Below, piece by piece: positions 21,041 through 25,952 of a stretch of 25,952 nt of DNA. The number at the start of each line of letters is the position of its first letter. Position 1 is the first letter of the stretch. The notes beneath the pieces were generated by a model, which worked only from the letters and a program-made list of their open reading frames with translations, searched no databases and was not told the DNA's origin. The position numbers and the translations under genes are program-made. The stretch lies in assembly GCA_910589075.1 (NCBI GenBank), contig CAJUSK010000004.1, positions 1 to 25,952 of the forward strand. Direction: 5' to 3'. This stretch comes from an uncultured Lachnospiraceae bacterium. Lineage in GTDB: Bacteria; Bacillota; Clostridia; Lachnospirales; Lachnospiraceae.

Positions 21041-23419
21041 TCCGGTTTCCTCCTTTTTTCCTGTTGATTCCTGATCTGCCTGATGATTGTTACGCCTGAT
21101 GTCCTGTTCGGGTTCCCTGACCGGATGGGACACAGGACCATGCTTCTTTCTCAACTTCTTATCTTTACTGCCGTCATGCATACGGAACAGGTTCAACCGC
21201 AGTGCATTGGTGACCACGCAGAAACTGGACAGACTCATGGCAGCCGCGCCGAACATAGGATTTAATTTCCAGCCAAACAGAGGAATCCAGATTCCCGCCG
21301 CCAGCGGAATGCCAATGATATTATAGATAAATGCCCAAAACAGATTTTCATGAATATTCCGCAGTGTAGCCCTGCTCATCCGGATTGCCGCGGGCACATC
21401 ACTCAGTCTGCTCTTCATCAACACCACATCTGCCGCGTCAATGGCAATATCGGTTCCCGCTCCGATGGCAATGCCGATATCCGCCCGTGTAAGCGCCGGC
21501 GCATCATTGATTCCATCTCCTACCATAACAGTTTTCCCCTGTTCTTTCAAGCTGCGGATCACACTTTCTTTGCCATCCGGAAGCACGCCTGCGATCACCT
21601 CATCCACCCCGGCCTGTGCACCGATGGCTCTGGCTGTCCGCTCATTGTCCCCTGTCAGCATGACCACGCGGATTCCCATATTCTGTAATTCCCGCACAGC
21701 CTGGGGGCTGTCTTTCTTAATCACATCCGCCACTGCAATCATACCCAGCAACTGCTTTCCTCTGGCAAAATACAGCGGCGTCTTGCCCGCCTGCGCCAGC
21801 TCCGCCGCCCTTCCCCGCAGCGCCTGCGGCAGGGATGTGATCTGGCTGATCAACGTTTCGTTGCCGCCCGACAGTACATCTCCATGCAGGGATGCCGTCA
21901 GCCCGTTTCCCGGCAATGCCTGGAAATCCGCCACTTCTTCTGCCGTCATTCCTTCTGCCTGTGCCCTGTTCACGATTGCCCTGGCCAACGGATGCTCGCT
22001 CCGGTGTTCCAGTGTGGCAGCCAGCCGCAGAAGGGTTTGTGCATCTGTCCCCTCTGCCGGGATCAGGTCAGTAACCTCCGGTTCCCCGGCAGTGATCGTA
22101 CCGGTCTTATCCAGCGCCACGATTTCCGTCTTTCCTGTTTCCTCCAGAGATGCCGCAGTTTTAAACAGGATACCGCTTTTGGCGCCCATACCGTTCCCTA
22201 CCATAATCGCCACCGGTGTAGCCAGACCCAGCGCACAGGGACAACTGATTACCAATACCGAAATCCCTCTGGCCAGCGCAAATCCAACGCCCTCACCGGC
22301 CAGCATCCAGACAGCCATGGTGACAAAGGCAATCAGAATGACAACCGGGACAAATATGCCGGACACGGTATCCGCTACCTTTGCAATAGGCGCCTTCGTT
22401 GCCGCCGCATCACTGACCATGCGGATAATCTGGGACAACGTGGTATCCTCTCCCACGCGCAACGCCTCACAGCGCAAAAAGCCGGACTGGTTCACCGTGG
22501 CGGCGGAAACCATGTCCCCCGGTTCTTTATCTGCCGGAATGCTTTCGCCGGTCAGCGCGGATTCATTGACCGCACTGCTGCCTTCAATGACAATCCCGTC
22601 CACCGGGATGTTTTCACCGGGATGCACCAGATACACATCCCCTTTTTTCACCTGGCTCACAGGCACTTCCCGCTCCCTGCCATCCTCTACAATCACAGCG
22701 GTTTGGGGCGCCAGCTTCATCAGGCTGTTCAGTGCGTCCGTAGTCCTGCCTTTGGAGCGCGCCTCCAGCATCTTGCCCACAGTAATCAGCGTCAGTATCA
22801 TAGCGGCAGACTCAAAGTAAAATTCGTGCATATACCCCATGACCCCGGTCATATCCCCTTTTGCCTGCGCGTCTGTCATCGCAAACAGGGCATAGGTACT
22901 GTATACAAAAGAGGCGCCTGCCCCCAGTGCCACCAAGGTATCCATATTGGGCGCGCCATGCAGCAGGCTTTTTACGCCACTGATAAAAAATTTCTGGTTA
23001 ATCACCAATACCACAGTGGTCAGCAATAGCTGCAACAGCCCCATGGCCACATGATTCTCCGCAAAAAAGGATGGCACTGGCCAGCCCCACATCATATGTC
23101 CCATGGAAAAATACATCAGTACTGCCAAAAAGCCCACCGAATACCAGAGACGCCGTCGCAGCTTTGGCGTTTCGTAGTCTTTCAGCGGCTCCTCCGCCCC
23201 GGCCACAGGCGCCGCTGCGCCGTCTTTTTGCGAAGCGCCATATCCCGCCGCTTCAACCGCCGTAATAATGTCCTTTGGCTGCGCCGTCCCTTCCACGCCC
23301 ATGGAATTGGTCAGCAGACTCACCGAGCAGGCTGTCACGCCCGGCACCTTCGATACTGCCTTTTCCACACGGGCGCTGCAGGCCGCACAGCTCATTCCTG
23401 TCACCGAATATTGTTCCAT
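20831..23419 (-). CDS. copA: copper-exporting P1B-type ATPase with N- and C-terminal metal-binding domains, 862 aa
   Basis: Every P1B-1 hallmark is present: an N-terminal HMA domain with GMSCAAC (Cys11, Cys14), TGES (290-293), CPC in the sixth membrane helix (393-395), DKTGT with the phosphorylated Asp437, HP (476-477) and GDGIND (634-639). About eight membrane helices are visible. After the last helix and a charged linker of about 40 residues, a second HMA domain closes the protein (GMMCPHC). It exports Cu(I) across the cytoplasmic membrane. The start at 23419 has GGGGAGG about 5 nt upstream and removes a 16-residue leader in the open frame. The gene follows csoR by 136 bp on the same strand, the usual copper-responsive arrangement. 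An internal start for the last domain is listed separately. Confidence 0.96.
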   Translation of the reverse strand: MEQYSVTGMSCAACSARVEKAVSKVPGVTACSVSLLTNSMGVEGTAQPKDIITAVEAAGYGASQKDGAAAPVAGAEEPLKDYETPKLRRRLWYSVGFLAVLMYFSMGHMMWGWPVPSFFAENHVAMGLLQLLLTTVVLVINQKFFISGVKSLLHGAPNMDTLVALGAGASFVYSTYALFAMTDAQAKGDMTGVMGYMHEFYFESAAMILTLITVGKMLEARSKGRTTDALNSLMKLAPQTAVIVEDGREREVPVSQVKKGDVYLVHPGENIPVDGIVIEGSSAVNESALTGESIPADKEPGDMVSAATVNQSGFLRCEALRVGEDTTLSQIIRMVSDAAATKAPIAKVADTVSGIFVPVVILIAFVTMAVWMLAGEGVGFALARGISVLVISCPCALGLATPVAIMVGNGMGAKSGILFKTAASLEETGKTEIVALDKTGTITAGEPEVTDLIPAEGTDAQTLLRLAATLEHRSEHPLARAIVNRAQAEGMTAEEVADFQALPGNGLTASLHGDVLSGGNETLISQITSLPQALRGRAAELAQAGKTPLYFARGKQLLGMIAVADVIKKDSPQAVRELQNMGIRVVMLTGDNERTARAIGAQAGVDEVIAGVLPDGKESVIRSLKEQGKTVMVGDGINDAPALTRADIGIAIGAGTDIAIDAADVVLMKSRLSDVPAAIRMSRATLRNIHENLFWAFIYNIIGIPLAAGIWIPLFGWKLNPMFGAAAMSLSSFCVVTNALRLNLFRMHDGSKDKKLRKKHGPVSHPVREPEQDIRRNNHQADQESTGKKEETGMKKTLQITGMMCPHCEASVKKALEAMDGVEAAAASHEAGTAVVTLSGDVTDEALKAAVEAQGYEVTGIM

Positions 23420-23555
23420 CCACACCTCCCCAGGCAAACGCCTGTTATGTAAATCTCCGTAATACAACTATGATACAGTTTTGCATGTAGCCCCCGGAAA
23501 GAACCGTTGGTCCTATACATTCCATACTGTACAGTTTACCCATTTTCTCCCACTC

Positions 23556-23942
23556 CTATTTCATCAGCTTCTGCAAAACAGCCAGCAACTCATCCATCGT
23601 CTCATCCCGGCCTTCCCGGATGTCCCTGGCCACACAGGTACGGATATGATTGCCGAGCAGTTCTTTATTAAATGCGTTCAGCGCCGCGTTGACTGCCGCC
23701 ACCTGTACCAGAATATCCGGGCAGTATGCATCCCGCTCTAACATCCCCCGTATTCCCCGTACCTGTCCTTCAATCCGGCTCAGGCGATTGACCAGGCTTT
23801 TGTATTCTGCCGCGGAACGCTCCTTTGTTTTATGGCAGCACACCTGCATCTCTTCCCCGTTCCTCTCCTGTCCGTCTGCTATCGGTTTATTCTCCCTGCG
23901 AGATGTGGACTTGTCTGTCTGCAATGTATCCCCATGGTTCAT
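23556..23942 (-). CDS. csoR: CsoR-family copper-sensing repressor
   Basis: The core KTKERSAAEYKSLVNRLSRI, then EGQVRGIRGMLERDAYC, then NHIRTC is typical of CsoR. The Cu(I) ligands Cys74, His99 and Cys103 (numbered from the 23942 start) are all present in the C-H-C pattern. The protein is all-helical and binds DNA as a tetramer. It releases the operator when Cu(I) binds, so csoR and copA are induced by copper. The 128-aa frame from 23942 has about 31 residues more than the compact family members. An internal ATG at 23849 (MQVCCHK, 97 aa) with GGGGAAGAG upstream is an equally plausible start. The operator lies directly upstream, inside its own promoter. Confidence 0.93.
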   Translation of the reverse strand: MNHGDTLQTDKSTSRRENKPIADGQERNGEEMQVCCHKTKERSAAEYKSLVNRLSRIEGQVRGIRGMLERDAYCPDILVQVAAVNAALNAFNKELLGNHIRTCVARDIREGRDETMDELLAVLQKLMK

Positions 23943-23985
23943 CTATGACAACACTTCCTTTCTGACGCCTTGTATGATTTCCTAT

Positions 23986-24014
23986 ATCATATACCCCATG
24001 GGGGTATATGTCAA
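23986..24014 (-). promoter_or_regulatory. csoR promoter with CsoR operator between -35 and -10
   Basis: On the minus strand TTGACA (24009-24014) and TATGAT (23986-23991) are separated by exactly 17 bp. Most of the spacer is the G/C-tract palindrome catatacccc-atg-ggggtatatg (23988-24010). This is the classic CsoR-type site (TACCCC..GGGGTA). A bound tetramer would block RNA polymerase, giving copper-induced csoR and copA expression. The site lies between divergent genes, but the plus-strand promoter at 24070 is over 50 bp away. Confidence 0.9.
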
Positions 24015-24069
24015 GTATAAAAGCAGTCAAATCCTTCTTTTCAATCCATGGTTTCATCCAATGGAACTA

Positions 24070-24100
24070 TTGACAATCACATCCCGCCCTATGGTAAACT
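24070..24100 (+). promoter_or_regulatory. candidate promoter of the 235-aa gene
   Basis: TTGACA (24070-24075) and TAAACT (24095-24100) are 19 bp apart, a little long. TGG directly before the -10 box gives an extended TGn element. It lies 30 bp before the start codon at 24131, which has AAGGAGG about 8 nt upstream. Confidence 0.5.
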
Positions 24101-24130
24101 GATAAAAAAGGAGCGAAGGAGGAAAAAGGC

Positions 24131-24838
24131 ATGAGCATCGACTTAAATTTCTGGAAGTATAAAAAGGACGCAGCGCCGGATCATCTCACCGTATATCAGC
24201 AGGCGTGCTGCGATCATGAAACACTTGAAGAATTGGAAGTGCTGCCCATAGACAATCTTTTGGAAGAAGTCAGATTAAAATTTGGCCACTGGCAGTTCAT
24301 TGACCCGTACAACTACGAAGCGCCAGACGGCCAGGGCTCTTTTCAGATTACAACAACACCGCAAACCATCCGTTTTGACTGTTATTCCATGGCACCATCA
24401 GACATGAAACAGTTTTCTTCTCTGATGGCAAAATTCGACTGCCCCCTGTACGATCCCCAACAGAATATACGTTTTGACAAAATCGCAATTATGGTGGATA
24501 CAGGACTGACCGGATATACGTCGTACATTCAGCAAAAAATCTCGAATCTCCTCCCCCGTCTGGAGAGAACTGCCCGAACCATGGAATGGGATGAATATAT
24601 GCAACTCTCAAAAGAGCTTTCCTGCATTCACCTCCATGTAAATATACATCGTGGAAAAAGTATGACAAAGGTGATCACCTTTATGAGATTCGGAAACGGT
24701 TGGACAAACCGTCCCTGCCAGGGTAAAAACACACTGCTGGATGACCCTGCAAAAGCCCCGCAGGTCTTGCAGGAATTACTGGATAAATCTGTTGACCGTG
24801 CCGTCCATGACTTTTTTGAAAAAACATATTATTTATAA
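24131..24838 (+). CDS. hypothetical protein, 235 aa
   Basis: The start at 24131 has AAGGAGG about 8 nt upstream. I do not recognise a family. The sequence is soluble. It opens with MSIDLNFWKYKKDAAPDHL, then HETLEELEVLPIDNLLEEVR and a stretch GHWQFIDPYNYEAPDGQGSF. A TTPQTIRFDCYSM segment and a C-terminal helical part (LQELLDKSVDRAVHDFFEKT) follow. The pattern of a short charged start, an aromatic patch after the first helix and an alternating beta region recalls small immunity-type or DUF proteins found in clusters, but no motif supports that. It is the first plus-strand gene and is divergent from csoR. No clear terminator follows. Confidence 0.8.
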   Translation: MSIDLNFWKYKKDAAPDHLTVYQQACCDHETLEELEVLPIDNLLEEVRLKFGHWQFIDPYNYEAPDGQGSFQITTTPQTIRFDCYSMAPSDMKQFSSLMAKFDCPLYDPQQNIRFDKIAIMVDTGLTGYTSYIQQKISNLLPRLERTARTMEWDEYMQLSKELSCIHLHVNIHRGKSMTKVITFMRFGNGWTNRPCQGKNTLLDDPAKAPQVLQELLDKSVDRAVHDFFEKTYYL

Positions 24839-24893
24839 ATAGGTATCTGAGAACCATTGCTGTGCATATATGCTCTTGACAACCCTTCCCTTC

Positions 24894-24922
24894 TTGCCTT
24901 TTCACCCTCAAAGAAGTATAAT
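24894..24922 (+). promoter_or_regulatory. promoter of the lipoprotein gene
   Basis: TATAAT (24917-24922) is preceded by TTGCCT (24894-24899) with a 17-bp spacer. The resulting leader of about 60 nt contains a small stem, gccgga/tccggc near 24941-24958, and ends in GGAGG 7 nt before ATG 24990. An isolated TTGACA at 24876-24881 is too far from the -10 box to serve it. Confidence 0.65.
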
Positions 24923-24989
24923 ATCCCTGACATGCGAGACGCCGGACGACATTCCGGCAATGTAGCAACTATCTAATGGAGGATTTTAT

Positions 24990-25739
24990 ATGAAAAAATT
25001 GATACCAACCGTTTTCCTGCTGTTGACAGCCACAATGCTTACAGGCTGTGTTGCAGCAAATTCAGGGGATTCTGCCCCTGCACCCACACAGGACACTGCC
25101 ATTGAAACAGTAGCGGAAAAAACAAAACCGGCTGATGTTGCAGCCACCACAACCGAACCTGCCGAACAGGAAACCGCTGTCGATGAAGCGAATACGGCGG
25201 AGAGCACGGATGAAGCAGCGGGCCAGTCGGTCGAAGATACCATGACATTTACAGTGGATATTACGGATAATCTGATTGACAAGTCCGGCAAAGTCATTGG
25301 CAATACAACCACTGCGGAAAATTATTCGGGCATCATCGAAATCTATCTGGACACTCCACTGCTTGAAAAAGCCCGGACAGATATTCAGGTAGGCAAAACC
25401 TATCTCTTTTCCGTAGCACCTATGATGACCATGTCCATACCGCCCCAGGTGACAGCGCTGGATTATACACTGGCCACAGAAGAAGATATTGCCAACCTGG
25501 AAGAAATCCGAAAGAATGTATCCAATTTCCAGGATTGCATGACTGCATATGAAACCATGTCCCTGGATCAGATGATTCAGGATGCAAATTTTAATTATGC
25601 TTTATGGACACAGGAAGAAATCGTCAAATTCCAGGAATTTATGAAAGAAAAAGGATATACGGAAGATTCAGAAGTCAAATCTTATGTACAGACCAGAGAA
25701 GAATTGAATGGAAGTGTTCCCGGAGACGCAGAGCGATAA
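24990..25739 (+). CDS. predicted lipoprotein, 249 aa, unknown function
   Basis: The N-terminus MKKLIPTVFLLLTATMLTGC is a lipoprotein signal with the lipobox LTGC, giving Cys20 as the lipidated residue. Residues about 21-85 are a low-complexity Ala/Thr/Glu/Pro linker typical of surface lipoproteins of Firmicutes. The remainder begins DTMTFTVDITDN, includes a strand-rich region VGKTYLFSVAPMMTMSIPPQ, and ends in a charged helical segment. I do not recognise the domain. It is likely anchored outside the cytoplasmic membrane. The start is fixed by GGAGG 7 nt upstream and a good promoter. Nothing links it functionally to the neighbouring 235-aa gene. Confidence 0.88.
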   Translation: MKKLIPTVFLLLTATMLTGCVAANSGDSAPAPTQDTAIETVAEKTKPADVAATTTEPAEQETAVDEANTAESTDEAAGQSVEDTMTFTVDITDNLIDKSGKVIGNTTTAENYSGIIEIYLDTPLLEKARTDIQVGKTYLFSVAPMMTMSIPPQVTALDYTLATEEDIANLEEIRKNVSNFQDCMTAYETMSLDQMIQDANFNYALWTQEEIVKFQEFMKEKGYTEDSEVKSYVQTREELNGSVPGDAER

Positions 25740-25773
25740 ACTGCAAATATAAAAGGCTCCCGCTGCTTCTTTC

Positions 25774-25808
25774 ACAATAGAATGTGTGCATTGCAAACTT
25801 TGTATTGT
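25774..25808. repeat. diverged copy of the hairpin element seen at 936-1019
   Basis: The segment starts ACAATAGA and ends in GCAAAC, a few changed bases, then TATTGTCAT, matching both outer ends of the 36-nt hairpin at 937-972 and having nearly the same length (35 nt). The outer arms acaata/tattgt still pair; the middle has diverged. It lies 35 bp after the lipoprotein gene, just before the structured element at the window end. Similarity in the middle is weak, so this is a tentative third copy. Confidence 0.5.
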
Positions 25809-25820
25809 CATAAATCATAA

Positions 25821-25952
25821 CCACCCGTCAAACGGGTGGTTTGCTCTGCGGCTATAAGCCGCTGTTACCGGCCAGCGCCTAAAGACGCTGGCTTTCACTT
25901 TGTTCAAGCCACTACGCCCTTGACTCATCGCCGCCCTTCAAAGGGCGTTCGT
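25821..25952 (+). ncRNA. multi-hairpin element at the window end (HEARO/OMEGA-like RNA or IS200/IS605-type end), partial
   Basis: Four strong stem-loops follow one another: ccacccgt/acgggtgg (25821-25839), gcggc/gccgc with loop tataa (25848-25862), gccagcg/cgctggc (25871-25892) and cgccct/agggcg (25932-25947), with shorter conserved-looking joints such as ctttcactttgttcaagcc between them. From memory this resembles the HEARO RNAs (OMEGA guide RNAs of IscB/IsrB) or subterminal hairpins of IS200/IS605-family elements in Clostridia. The window ends inside it, so the associated nuclease or transposase gene, if any, is not visible. No complete target-site signature can be checked. Confidence 0.5.

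Noticed and set aside
21441..22820. Long plus-strand frame (459 aa) opposite copA.
   Set aside because: It is an antisense shadow of the copA coding sequence; the copA frame has all P-type ATPase motifs.
24876..24922. TTGACA at 24876 paired with TATAAT at 24917 as a promoter.
   Set aside because: The spacer would be about 35 bp; TTGCCT at 24894 gives the correct 17-bp spacing.

Overview
The window looks like chromosomal DNA of a Gram-positive anaerobe of the class Clostridia, most likely Lachnospiraceae. This rests on strong AGGAGG ribosome binding sites, sigma-A style promoters, a CsoR/CopA copper locus, a fused AmtB/P-II ammonium transporter, and a protein style typical of that family. The assignment is an inference; there is no rRNA or other marker here. 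Almost everything from 401 to 23942 reads on the minus strand; only the last two genes (24131-25739) read on the plus strand.

The main item is a minus-strand block from 16790 down to 401 that I read as a contractile injection system (CIS/T6SS-like) of a Gram-positive host. In transcription order it holds: a 1136-aa protein of unknown function; a 745-aa sheath-like protein; a 136-aa Hcp-like tube protein; a membrane-anchored FHA-like protein; a zinc-ribbon FHA protein; a PP2C-like protein; a PP2C-like/transmembrane/TPR protein; three unrecognised proteins of probable baseplate type (412, 281 and 260 aa) with an 817-aa Hsp70/actin-fold ATPase among them; a DUF4280 PAAR-like tip protein; and a 40-aa acidic protein. 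Tube, sheath and PAAR-like tip are the structural hallmarks. FHA plus PP2C recalls the threonine-phosphorylation control of T6SS, but both PP2C-like domains have lost metal-binding aspartates and no kinase is visible. Spike, gp25-like protein, tape measure and AAA+ recycling ATPase are not in the window and may lie beyond position 1. The block ends at a 3.3-copy, 106-bp tandem repeat.

Upstream of the CIS block lies an AT-rich orphan ParA/MinD-like ATPase gene (16983-18020). It has a near-consensus promoter, a perfect 11-bp dyad at its transcription start, and its own terminator. Next comes the AmtB/P-II fusion gene (18198-19943), bounded by a terminator and by a perfect 17-bp hairpin that begins at the predicted transcript 5' end. 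An unrecognised 208-aa protein (20147-20773) and the copper-export locus follow: copA with a C-terminal CopZ-like domain that carries its own internal ribosome binding site, and csoR with a textbook CsoR operator between its -35 and -10 boxes.

The right end has an unrecognised 235-aa protein and a lipoprotein on the plus strand. After these come a diverged copy of a hairpin repeat seen at 936-1019, and a multi-hairpin element running off the window that resembles HEARO/OMEGA-type RNAs or an IS200/IS605-type end.
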